In this document: positions 18,700 to 26,770 of the stretch, piece by piece
Layout: every line of letters starts with the position of its first letter
How positions within the stretch are numbered: position 1 is the first letter of the stretch
NCBI GenBank assembly: GCA_000403475.2
Contig: KE159797.1
Location: 375,144 to 439,143, forward strand
Length of the DNA: 64,000 nucleotides
From: Lachnospiraceae bacterium MD308
Lineage (GTDB): Bacteria; Bacillota; Clostridia; Lachnospirales; Lachnospiraceae
Direction: 5' to 3'
Translations under genes and position numbers: made by a program
The notes under the pieces: generated by a model
Told to the model about the DNA's origin: nothing
Databases searched by the model: none
Seen by the model: the letters and a program-made list of their open reading frames with translations, nothing else

Positions 18700-19500
18700 C
18701 TACATCTGTTCCGCCGCCGGATATCTAGGCAGTATATCCATATATTTCTGCTTACAGTAACGGCATGAACGACGGGCATGCTCGTAAAACTGTGATATGA
18801 TCTCCCTCTTTTCATCCCGGCTCACACTAGTATCCCTAAGCCGCACGAAATCTCCCTCCTTCGGCGGAAACAATCCCATTTCAAGCATAAAACAGGAGTT
18901 TGCACAGCGATGAAGCTTACCATCATATACATGCATATTTTTAATACGGTTCTGCGGACAGTTACGTGCATTTGCCTCCAGTACATATCCAGGCTCTTTG
19001 AGGTCATGTGGATTCGTGTTATCAATCCAGCCTCCAAAATACTGATCCTCATCATGATATTTTTTTAAGTTACATTCTATATTGTATTTCTCACAAAAAT
19101 CTACGAATTGGTTTCTTGCTCTTGACAATTGCCCATAATTACTGATGTATATACTGAGCTTGTCCCCATATTGCAGCAATGCCTCCTGTTCCTCTGGATT
19201 AGGAAAAATTGTAGCGTTAGTCTCAATAATCAGCCGTTCAAAACGATCCATATATCTTACTGCATAGCGAAGCAGCTTGTCAAAATCAGGGTAGACAAAA
19301 ACTTCTCCTCCTACAAATTGTAACCAAACCACTTCATCAAATAAATCGAAACAAGCATCAATATCTCTGCAGACATCTTTCAGCGGGATATGCCGCCGTT
19401 CCACCGGGCCATACAAAAAATCTCCACACAGTTTACAATTCAAACTACAATGAGTTGTCGGCACAATAGCCAGCCGACGGGCACTTAATTTTTCATTCAT
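18700..19500 (-). CDS. Radical SAM enzyme
   Basis: THCSLNCKLCGDF (about residues 16-28) is the CxxxCxxC motif that binds the SAM-cleaving [4Fe-4S] cluster. VGGEVFVYPDFDKLL is the GGE SAM-binding motif and IIETNATIFP the following strand. Further cysteines (NCPQNR, HRCANSC, CRYCKQKY) form a SPASM-like auxiliary cluster region at the C-terminus. The 266-aa size is compact. It sits in the glycan operon, so oxidation, epimerisation or dehydration of a sugar is plausible, but the substrate is not shown by the sequence. Confidence 0.85.
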   Translation of the reverse strand: MNEKLSARRLAIVPTTHCSLNCKLCGDFLYGPVERRHIPLKDVCRDIDACFDLFDEVVWLQFVGGEVFVYPDFDKLLRYAVRYMDRFERLIIETNATIFPNPEEQEALLQYGDKLSIYISNYGQLSRARNQFVDFCEKYNIECNLKKYHDEDQYFGGWIDNTNPHDLKEPGYVLEANARNCPQNRIKNMHVYDGKLHRCANSCFMLEMGLFPPKEGDFVRLRDTSVSRDEKREIISQFYEHARRSCRYCKQKYMDILPRYPAAEQM

Positions 19501-19530
19501 TATTCTTTCCTCCCTACTACGTCAAACTTC

Positions 19531-20676
19531 TTAAACTACATACAGAATTATATCCCAAAAGCTTTTTCCTATCTGCCAAAATGATATTTTATAATCATCT
19601 CGCATTTTTAGAATAGTCTGCGGAAGCTCATAAATATCCTCCGGTTTATGATAGGCACAGATAATCATCTGCGGTTTGTGTGTCTGAATAATATGCTCTG
19701 CTCCAAGCAATGCTTCCTTTTCTTCCCCTTCAATATCCATTTTAATTATCGTCGGCCATTGTTCCTGCGGCTTATCAGCAAAAAACAGATCCAGGGATGT
19801 AACCGGTATTATAATTGTATCTTCAAGTTTATCTTGTGCTATATGCGAACCTATAGAATCCGCTACTTGCGTACTCGCAAATCTTAGCTCCGTCTCCTTA
19901 CTTGAAAGTCCACAGGGTATGACATCAATTCTGCTGTATTTTGAAAGATTTTCAACGGTTTTCCGATAATTCTTTGGATCGGGTTCAAAAGAATAAATAT
20001 GCCTGTACTCTTTACCATCTCGTTCCATAATGCCAATGAACTCTTCTGCAGTGTCTCCAATATATGCTCCCCCATCCAGATAAACTTCATTATCTCTCAG
20101 TACTATATCAGGAAATGCAAAATATCCATCTTCATATAAAGAATCCGGCGAACAGGGCTGCCCGCACAAAAGCAACCGCATTCTATCCAATATTTTTTTC
20201 CTGGAACATTCATCAGCAAAGAAATTATATGCCCACCGATATCCCTCCAAGTGCTTTTCTCTGAAAATCTCTGGAGCTAAAATCTGTGGGAAACGAAGAA
20301 ATCCGATTTGTGCTTCTGGAAATCCAGAGCCACATAAAAAATCATAAATTTCCTGTTCATATTGCCATGGAGTTATAAGTACAAAGGCATCGCTGTAATT
20401 TTCCGATAAATTATCTGGTGAAATAATATCATAAACCTGTTCTCTATATCTGTACTTGCCCGTTGCTTTGCTATCACAAACACAAGTAACCGTAATTCCC
20501 AAAAGAGCACATGTAAATAATGCAAACTCACAGTTTCCTCCGGCTCCATACAATACCAGATGATTATCTGTCATTTTTTCATTATTAGCCAAAAATTTAG
20601 CAAGCAAATTCCGAGGATAGCTTTTTAATGCCTCATTTTCAATTTCCTTATATATTTCATCAAAATTTTTCACCAT
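19531..20676 (-). CDS. FkbM-type methyltransferase with N-terminal Rossmann-like domain
   Basis: The C-terminal 200 residues form a SAM-dependent FkbM methyltransferase. DGGAYIGDTAEEFI is the SAM-binding loop, YSFEPDPKNYRKTVENL the acidic motif, and IIKMDIEGEEKEALLGAE the conserved MDIEGxE. The first about 130 residues contain HLVLYGAGGNCEFALFT, a GxGG nucleotide-binding loop of the kind also found in two other genes of this operon. It probably O-methylates a sugar of the surface glycan. Confidence 0.87.
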   Translation of the reverse strand: MVKNFDEIYKEIENEALKSYPRNLLAKFLANNEKMTDNHLVLYGAGGNCEFALFTCALLGITVTCVCDSKATGKYRYREQVYDIISPDNLSENYSDAFVLITPWQYEQEIYDFLCGSGFPEAQIGFLRFPQILAPEIFREKHLEGYRWAYNFFADECSRKKILDRMRLLLCGQPCSPDSLYEDGYFAFPDIVLRDNEVYLDGGAYIGDTAEEFIGIMERDGKEYRHIYSFEPDPKNYRKTVENLSKYSRIDVIPCGLSSKETELRFASTQVADSIGSHIAQDKLEDTIIIPVTSLDLFFADKPQEQWPTIIKMDIEGEEKEALLGAEHIIQTHKPQMIICAYHKPEDIYELPQTILKMRDDYKISFWQIGKSFWDIILYVV

Positions 20677-20684
20677 TATTCTCC

Positions 20685-21737
20685 TTATACAATTTCAAAA
20701 TATTTAAACAAACGCTGTTTTTCTGCAAAATATATTTCTATATCTGATAAAAGTAAAATTCTTTTTTTGATATCAGCAACAAACTCTTTTCTTGCTGCCA
20801 AATTACGAAATATCGGATCAGCTTCCCGCTTCAATGTATCTTGCCAAACTGGATCTCTGAAAATCTCTTCAAGCAATTCTAGCTTTTCTTTTGTATCTAG
20901 CTTTGTGACGAATACATTGCTCACTGCTTCTTCTACAAGTGACAGGTGTATGGCATAAAGAAAGTCCTCATTCAATCTTGAAATCGGTCCATACGACTCC
21001 AAATACTTTTTTGTTACGTCCAACAAATCTCTGTAACTACTCAAACTAGCCCGTATATTTATATGTGAAAGAGAATATGGATATTGATAATATTGATACA
21101 TTGCCTTTCCATAAATCCCGGCTCTTCCTGCCTTCTTAAAAATCCCCAATGTCCAGGCCGAGTCATTACAAATCCTCTCCTTCTTTGTAGTTCCTGTAAA
21201 TTGTCTTTCTTTCAAAAACGGAACCGAATACAACTTCCCCCACAAATAAGATACAAATCCTCTGTACTGTATGAATTCATCTGCAAATTTTTGATCATAT
21301 AGAATTAAGTTTTGTTCCAAAGACCGATGCTTTATTATTTCACCTGTCAAGCCATCAATTTTGTCATACCCGCAGGCAGCAATATCTAATTCGTTTTTTT
21401 CAGCAAAATCGACCATCTTTTCCAAAAAATCCGGCGTATACGCATCATCGGCATCGCACCAAACAATATATTTTGCATTTGTTGCATTAACAATCGTATG
21501 AAAAAATGCCCCGCCGTTAGGTGGATCGTTTTTATTAACATGAATCGGTATAATTCGTTCATCTTTTCTACTATAATCAAATATAATCTTCTCTGTATTA
21601 TCAGTTGACGCATTATCAAGTATATAATACTCAAACTCCCCAAATGTTTGATTCAAAATGCTGTCTATTGTACGTTCTATTGTTGTTTGCGCATTATATG
21701 CCATGGTAAAAATAATTACTTTCACTTTTTCCTCCAT
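20685..21737 (-). CDS. GT2 glycosyltransferase, paralog of 16139-17179
   Basis: This GT-A fold family 2 transferase has FTMAYNAQTTIERTIDSILNQTF, YYILDNASTDNTEK and the metal-binding WCDADDAYTPDFLEKM. Its whole length aligns without gaps to the other copy, so the two arose by duplication within the operon. Differences cluster around the residues after the DDAY motif and in the 140-190 region, where acceptor specificity often lies. It starts two bases before the end of the upstream radical SAM gene's spacing, with GGAGGAAAAAG as ribosome site. Confidence 0.88.
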   Translation of the reverse strand: MEEKVKVIIFTMAYNAQTTIERTIDSILNQTFGEFEYYILDNASTDNTEKIIFDYSRKDERIIPIHVNKNDPPNGGAFFHTIVNATNAKYIVWCDADDAYTPDFLEKMVDFAEKNELDIAACGYDKIDGLTGEIIKHRSLEQNLILYDQKFADEFIQYRGFVSYLWGKLYSVPFLKERQFTGTTKKERICNDSAWTLGIFKKAGRAGIYGKAMYQYYQYPYSLSHINIRASLSSYRDLLDVTKKYLESYGPISRLNEDFLYAIHLSLVEEAVSNVFVTKLDTKEKLELLEEIFRDPVWQDTLKREADPIFRNLAARKEFVADIKKRILLLSDIEIYFAEKQRLFKYFEIV

Positions 21738-21738
21738 T

Positions 21739-23016
21739 CTATTTCACCAGAGCTCTCATTATTTTATTATACTCCGTCGTCTCCCATGCAGTATATGGTA
21801 CACAAAGTATGTCTCTTTCGGACAACTCTGTATTCAATCGCAAAATCATGTCCTGCATATGCTCTGTTATATTATTCACACTGAAATAATCCACAGACAC
21901 AACAACAAACATCGCATTTACTTCTTCGCAGAGCTTAATAAAACCATCAATATCTTCTTGATTGTCATTAACTCCCGGAACAAACAAATATTTCAATGCA
22001 ACAATACCTACTGATGCTTTTGCATATGCCGACAAGTTCTTCTTTACATTTTCTAATGCAGACATACCCACTCCTTTAACCCGTGAATACGTTTGTGGTG
22101 TTCCCGAATCTACACTAATCAGCAATAGAACCTTTTCATGATTCATTAATTCAGCCAGATCCGTGTCGTAAATTGATCCATTTGTATTTATAACAAGCTC
22201 CGCACCATCAAAAGCATCATAAAATTCTTTTCTTTTTGGATGGAGCAGCGGTTCTCCCCCTGTAGAAAGAATGACACTATAACTATCTGAAAGCATCTCT
22301 TCCTGTTTGCATGCCCGAATCACATCGCCAAGCGTATGCCGCCCTGCATCAAAATCAGGCTGAACTGCATGAGGCACTGTACAATAAGAACATTTATAAT
22401 TACATACGCTTTGACAAAAATAGTTTACTGACCATGATTGCGGTATCTTAGGATAAAACGCTTCACAAATCTGCGTACATTCTGCACATGCTGCATGCGG
22501 CGGAGTTTGTCCATTTCTAATGGTTTCAATAAGCTCGTTGCGAAGACATAGAAGCTCCTTTGTATTTAATCCATTACCGGCCAGAACTCTTGGACACGGA
22601 TTTCTCCAGCAAAACCTCATATCTCCTGTTCGATCATAAATCAATGCCTTTTGCAAAAAAGAACAAGTTTTGACCTTCTCTACCGGTACATAGTTAATAA
22701 TTCGTTCCGGTTCAATCCCGCATTGCACCGTCAGATATCCAATGATTTCAAATCTATAATCGAGTGATGTTATAAAAAATCTTCCATTAGGATAATCCCT
22801 TAGCGCTGCCTGTGGGGAAATAACTAAAAGCCCTTCTAAGCCTTTGTATGTACGTCCCTGTTTTCCAATATCACCATCACAAACGGCTGTCGGCAGTAAG
22901 CTAAATTTCTGTTTTAACTCGCGGATATTTTCAAATGTTCCACTTCCGACTGTATAGAAAATCACATCACCGCCATTCTGCAAGACATCCCCAACTTCCT
23001 CTATGTAATCTTTCAT
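21739..23016 (-). CDS. Radical SAM enzyme with N-terminal Rossmann-like domain
   Basis: Residues 1-130 begin GGDVIFYTVGSGTFENIRELK, a nucleotide-binding-like domain akin to that in the FkbM gene. The catalytic part has CQSVCNYKCSYCTVPHAV (CxxxCxxC), STGGEPLLHPKRKEF (GGEP) and LLISVDSGTPQTYSRVKG. Extra cysteines just before the core (CAECTQICEAFYPK) may hold an auxiliary cluster. It overlaps the upstream GT2 gene by four bases. The role is probably a radical step on a glycan precursor; the substrate is unknown. Confidence 0.85.
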   Translation of the reverse strand: MKDYIEEVGDVLQNGGDVIFYTVGSGTFENIRELKQKFSLLPTAVCDGDIGKQGRTYKGLEGLLVISPQAALRDYPNGRFFITSLDYRFEIIGYLTVQCGIEPERIINYVPVEKVKTCSFLQKALIYDRTGDMRFCWRNPCPRVLAGNGLNTKELLCLRNELIETIRNGQTPPHAACAECTQICEAFYPKIPQSWSVNYFCQSVCNYKCSYCTVPHAVQPDFDAGRHTLGDVIRACKQEEMLSDSYSVILSTGGEPLLHPKRKEFYDAFDGAELVINTNGSIYDTDLAELMNHEKVLLLISVDSGTPQTYSRVKGVGMSALENVKKNLSAYAKASVGIVALKYLFVPGVNDNQEDIDGFIKLCEEVNAMFVVVSVDYFSVNNITEHMQDMILRLNTELSERDILCVPYTAWETTEYNKIMRALVK

Positions 23017-23933
23017 AAATACTCACCTGCCCATTCTCTTTCAAAGTCTAAAATCTCCTCTGAACTCAAAAACTCCTCTCTGTGTTCCTTAAGCTCCCGC
23101 ACCATTTTATCTAATTGTGTTTCACACCCCTTAATTTTCAGTCTGTTAATTTTTTCCACCATTGAAATCATAAACGACCATTCAAAGTAACAAAATGTAT
23201 TTGCACAATTCGGAAACCTGCCACTCAGCCATTCTGTCCTTGTGCGGTAAGCATGTAAATATTCCTCTAACGTAGACGCGGTCAGCAGACGATAGTCTGT
23301 TGTCCATGCAGAATTATTACCTTTATGGCGGTAAAATACGTACTTAGGCAGCCCATGATACGCAACTCGCTTCGCCTCGGCCAGCAATCGATACATAAGC
23401 GCAATATCATCATAAGTCCCTTCCTCCGGGAACCGAAGTTTCTCTGCCAGCTCATATCTAAACATCTTTGTAGGAAAAGCCATATTATACCTTTTTCGCC
23501 ACATCAGTTCGACAAGTGCTTCTTCAGCATTCATAACCTTTTTTTCATCAAATATTTTGTCCGCCGCACCACAAATAGATACATCTGCCTTATACTCTGC
23601 TGCAAGATTATACAGAAACTCCAAAAAATCCGGCTCTGCCCAATCATCATCGTCAATAAAAGTAATATATTCACCGTGTGCCACAGAAAGCCCTGCATTT
23701 CTTCCAGCACCGATATTTCCTCTTGTCCGGTGAATCACTTGAACCCTGCTGTCTTTTACAGCATATTTATCTGCAATCATTCCGCTAGAGTCAGAAGAAC
23801 CATTGTCCACAATAATGAACTCAAAATCTGATTCCGTTTGGACAAGAATACTTTCTATCGCTCTAGATACCAGTTCTTCCCGATTATAAGTCAGCATAAT
23901 CACACTGATTCTCGGTCTTTTTTCTTCACTCAC
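23013..23933 (-). CDS. GT2 glycosyltransferase
   Basis: This is a classic family 2 transferase: ISVIMLTYNREELVSRAIESILVQTESDFEFIIVDNGSSDSSG at the N-terminus, RGNIGAGRNAGLSVAHGEYITFIDDDDW for the donor/metal site, and a 306-aa length. It differs from the two paralogous GT2 genes of the same operon. It lies between the TagF-like gene (18 bases upstream) and a radical SAM gene (4-base overlap). Confidence 0.9.
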   Translation of the reverse strand: MSEEKRPRISVIMLTYNREELVSRAIESILVQTESDFEFIIVDNGSSDSSGMIADKYAVKDSRVQVIHRTRGNIGAGRNAGLSVAHGEYITFIDDDDWAEPDFLEFLYNLAAEYKADVSICGAADKIFDEKKVMNAEEALVELMWRKRYNMAFPTKMFRYELAEKLRFPEEGTYDDIALMYRLLAEAKRVAYHGLPKYVFYRHKGNNSAWTTDYRLLTASTLEEYLHAYRTRTEWLSGRFPNCANTFCYFEWSFMISMVEKINRLKIKGCETQLDKMVRELKEHREEFLSSEEILDFEREWAGEYL

Positions 23934-23951
23934 AGTTCAACCTCCGTGTCT

Positions 23952-25640
23952 TCATTCCATTGCCTTCTGCTTTACAAATTCATATATTTTCTGGCCCGCC
24001 GTACCATCAGCATTCATGGTAAAATCCTGAAACATCTGAATCTGCAGCTGCTTATATTCTTCGGCCCCCGGATACTCCTCATTATGTACGATAAAATCAA
24101 TAAAACGATCTGTATAATTTCGAAAATGCAAATTCTGCATCACATCTTCTTCCAAAAAATTATCCCACCAAATGCAGCAATTCCACTCTCCCACGTTGGC
24201 TCCTTTGGCCGAACGCATATTGTGAAGGCGCCCTTCCAGCGGTGCGTGAAAATCTGTACCATTATCATATATTGGATGCGGCAATGCTTTTGTAATTGAT
24301 GGAATATAAAATGGTTTTCCGGTAGCCGTATAAAGCAGCAAAAGTGAACTTTCGTCCGAAATCATACCGTCACTCCATGAAATTGCCCTGTGCAATTCTT
24401 CTGTATCATCAAAGATACCTCCACCCGAATCTTTAAAATCCTGTACTAAAATCAAGTACTCCCTTAAAAAGGCAGGACGCATAGAACGAAGTGTTGATTC
24501 GAACAGCGGATGCGGGCGCCACCAAAGGACAGCATCTTCATGTCTTTGGAACACTTCTATAATCTGACGCAACTTTATAAAGTACCAACTGTCACAAGGA
24601 AGATATTCTCCCATAGTTTCTGCTTGCTGCGCGCTGGATTTCAATAGTTCCGACAAGCTTGTATTATAAAGGATAACTTTTTTGCCCTGGATTTTCTTCT
24701 TCCATTGTTCAGGCAGACTATAATCCTCCCTGTGTGTATTTAAAATCTTGTCGAATTTTGGAGAACCAAGGGGAACAAATTTTTTTCTTATTTTTCCTGA
24801 TGTCATTTTGTATCTTCGGGCAATCTCTGGATGCGCTGCGAATATCAGCACATGAGCTTCGGAAAGCTCTTTTGCATACCTGATATCATAGTCGGCATGT
24901 AGATGTGCAGGCAGCAATACACTATTTTTCCAAAATTCTTTCTGCAGATCTTCCGCCCATGGGTCCCGGCACAACCAATAAGGCAGTCCATATTCTATAT
25001 ATACCAGCATATCTGTACAGTTTTTCAGACGGCTGCTGTAAAAATTCGGATGAACAGAAGTCACATAGTTCTGCTCATCATAAGGGTTCATGATAAAGAC
25101 GACATCCGGCCGGTGAATTTCGATATCATATTCCTGCCAGTCTGTTAGTTCATATGTATCCGGATAATATCCTGCTCCCTCCAAATGCATTGACCCGAAA
25201 CTGCCATCTGGATTGCGGTCATAAAACGGAATAGGAATAAAATATGCATCACAAAAAGGATCCTCTTTTGCCGCAAAATACACACTTTCCAGAGAATCCG
25301 ACATACTGGCCTTATAACACAAAAACACCACTTCTATAGTATCTGCTTTCATGCTATCTGCTTCAGCTTTGATTTTATGAACTACTTTTAATATATGTTT
25401 TACAGAAATTTCGCCCTGTGAAACACGGTAAAGCATTTCGTAAAGCTCTTTTAAAAGTCCTGGCAACTTTGCTTCCTCACCAAATATTGTTTCTGCATAC
25501 TCAAACATTTTAGCGACAAACTCCTGTATATCAGCACACAAGTTCAAGCAATTACTGTTGGTTTGTATTCTCACCTCTCTGCATGCCTCATCCAGCGTTT
25601 TTGCCAGCTCACAAAACTGTTTTATATATAATTTCCTCAT
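23952..25640 (-). CDS. CDP-glycerol glycerophosphotransferase-like (TagF/TagB-type) protein
   Basis: Such enzymes transfer polyol phosphates from CDP-polyols to teichoic-acid-like or glycan acceptors. Matching segments are KKVILYNTSLSELL, LWWRPHPLFESTLR, SWSDGMISDESSLLLLYTATGKPFYIPS and the C-terminal DGTAGQKIYEFVKQKAM. The N-terminal 250 residues are divergent. It starts three bases after the cytidylyltransferase gene, which supplies a CDP-activated sugar, so both probably serve a CDP-dependent step. The exact donor is not known. Confidence 0.8.
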   Translation of the reverse strand: MRKLYIKQFCELAKTLDEACREVRIQTNSNCLNLCADIQEFVAKMFEYAETIFGEEAKLPGLLKELYEMLYRVSQGEISVKHILKVVHKIKAEADSMKADTIEVVFLCYKASMSDSLESVYFAAKEDPFCDAYFIPIPFYDRNPDGSFGSMHLEGAGYYPDTYELTDWQEYDIEIHRPDVVFIMNPYDEQNYVTSVHPNFYSSRLKNCTDMLVYIEYGLPYWLCRDPWAEDLQKEFWKNSVLLPAHLHADYDIRYAKELSEAHVLIFAAHPEIARRYKMTSGKIRKKFVPLGSPKFDKILNTHREDYSLPEQWKKKIQGKKVILYNTSLSELLKSSAQQAETMGEYLPCDSWYFIKLRQIIEVFQRHEDAVLWWRPHPLFESTLRSMRPAFLREYLILVQDFKDSGGGIFDDTEELHRAISWSDGMISDESSLLLLYTATGKPFYIPSITKALPHPIYDNGTDFHAPLEGRLHNMRSAKGANVGEWNCCIWWDNFLEEDVMQNLHFRNYTDRFIDFIVHNEEYPGAEEYKQLQIQMFQDFTMNADGTAGQKIYEFVKQKAME

Positions 25641-25643
25641 CGT

Positions 25644-26423
25644 TTACCAAACCTTCCATGGCGCACTGCCATTATTCCAATGAGTTTCGAGAAAATATCT
25701 GTCCCGCTGAGTATCCATACACTGCCAGTAACCGCTATGCTTATATATGCCGAGCTTTCCTTCCTTCGCCAATGTCTCTAAGGGAACTCTTTCTAACACG
25801 CAATTATCATCATCACTGAGATATTCAAAAACTCCCGGCTCCATCACCATAAACCCGCCATTAATCCAGCCCCCGTCTTCCTTCCTCTTTTCTCGGAAGT
25901 CAATAATCCTTTCTTCCGTAGAATCAAGCTCTAAAACACCAAAACGACTTCTGGGCTGTATTGCCGTCAATGTTGCCATTGCACCGATTCTCTGATGCGT
26001 TTTCAGCAACATATTCAAATTCACATTACTTACTCCATCCCCGTAGGTCAGCATGAAGGGTTCGTTTCCAATGTATTTCTGTATCCTTTTAATTCTTGCA
26101 CCAGTCTGTGCATACCATCCGGTATCTACCAGCGTTACACGCCATGGTTCAGCTACATTTTCATGTACAACCATCTTATTTTCACGAGAAAAGTCGAAAG
26201 TCACATCGGAACAATGGAGATAGTAATCTGCAAAATATTCCTTTATGGCATAGCCCTTGTAACCACAACAGATTACAAAATCATGAAAGCCAAAATGAGA
26301 ATAATATTTCATGATATGCCACAAGATTGGCTGTTCTCCAATTGTAACCATAGGTTTGGGCTTTAGGTGGCTTTCCTCACTAATACGTGTACCCAGCCCG
26401 CCCGCTAAAAGTACTACTTTCAT
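25644..26423 (-). CDS. rfbF: Glucose-1-phosphate cytidylyltransferase
   Basis: RfbF makes CDP-glucose from CTP and glucose-1-phosphate. The protein opens KVVLLAGGLGTRISEESHLKPKPM, the nucleotidyltransferase signature with the catalytic lysines. It has LTYGDGVSNVNL (metal-binding GDG) and WINGGFMVMEPGVFEYL. The length (259 aa) is exactly typical. GGGAG nine bases before the ATG serves as ribosome site. It is the first gene of the glycan operon. The usual partner rfbG (CDP-glucose 4,6-dehydratase) is not found in this window, so the fate of CDP-glucose here is unclear. Confidence 0.95.
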   Translation of the reverse strand: MKVVLLAGGLGTRISEESHLKPKPMVTIGEQPILWHIMKYYSHFGFHDFVICCGYKGYAIKEYFADYYLHCSDVTFDFSRENKMVVHENVAEPWRVTLVDTGWYAQTGARIKRIQKYIGNEPFMLTYGDGVSNVNLNMLLKTHQRIGAMATLTAIQPRSRFGVLELDSTEERIIDFREKRKEDGGWINGGFMVMEPGVFEYLSDDDNCVLERVPLETLAKEGKLGIYKHSGYWQCMDTQRDRYFLETHWNNGSAPWKVW

Positions 26424-26499
26424 TACTCATTTCTCCCAGTATTCTGTGTCAATGCTATTTCAGCATTTTAATAAGGCATATTGTGTCATCTCTTCTGAA

Positions 26500-26770
26500 A
26501 TGATGCCTGCTGCAGTTTTCCATCATGCCCTCTTCACACAATCACTACAGCCTGCTTCGCTCCCGGTACTTCTCAGATGTAATACCAAGCTGAGTTCCCA
26601 TAGGTCCTGGCATACCCAATACCCGACATAGCGCCGGCTTCTAATGCCGTTCTAGTTTTAATACTTATAATCTATCATAAAGAAATTTTTCACAGTCCTT
26701 GTTCCAACTCCTTTGGTTCCGGTGAAATGAAGCCCTTACAACCCATTTATCTGTGAAATTTCTATAATGA
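26500..26770 (-). ncRNA. Candidate structured RNA (omega-RNA-like region) 3' of the TnpB-like gene
   Basis: TnpB proteins use an RNA made from the 3' end of their gene and the sequence just past it. Here the last codons and the following bases (26751-26770) form an imperfect 20-bp inverted repeat with 26676-26696 (CTGTGAAA...TTTC arms). A small CCAA/TTGG hairpin sits in the loop, and a GC-rich hairpin (CCGGCGC...GTCGG) lies further on. No ORF fits the stretch. Both ends and the whole assignment are inferential. If it is a guide RNA, its 3' end would lie close to the rfbF start. Confidence 0.4.
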
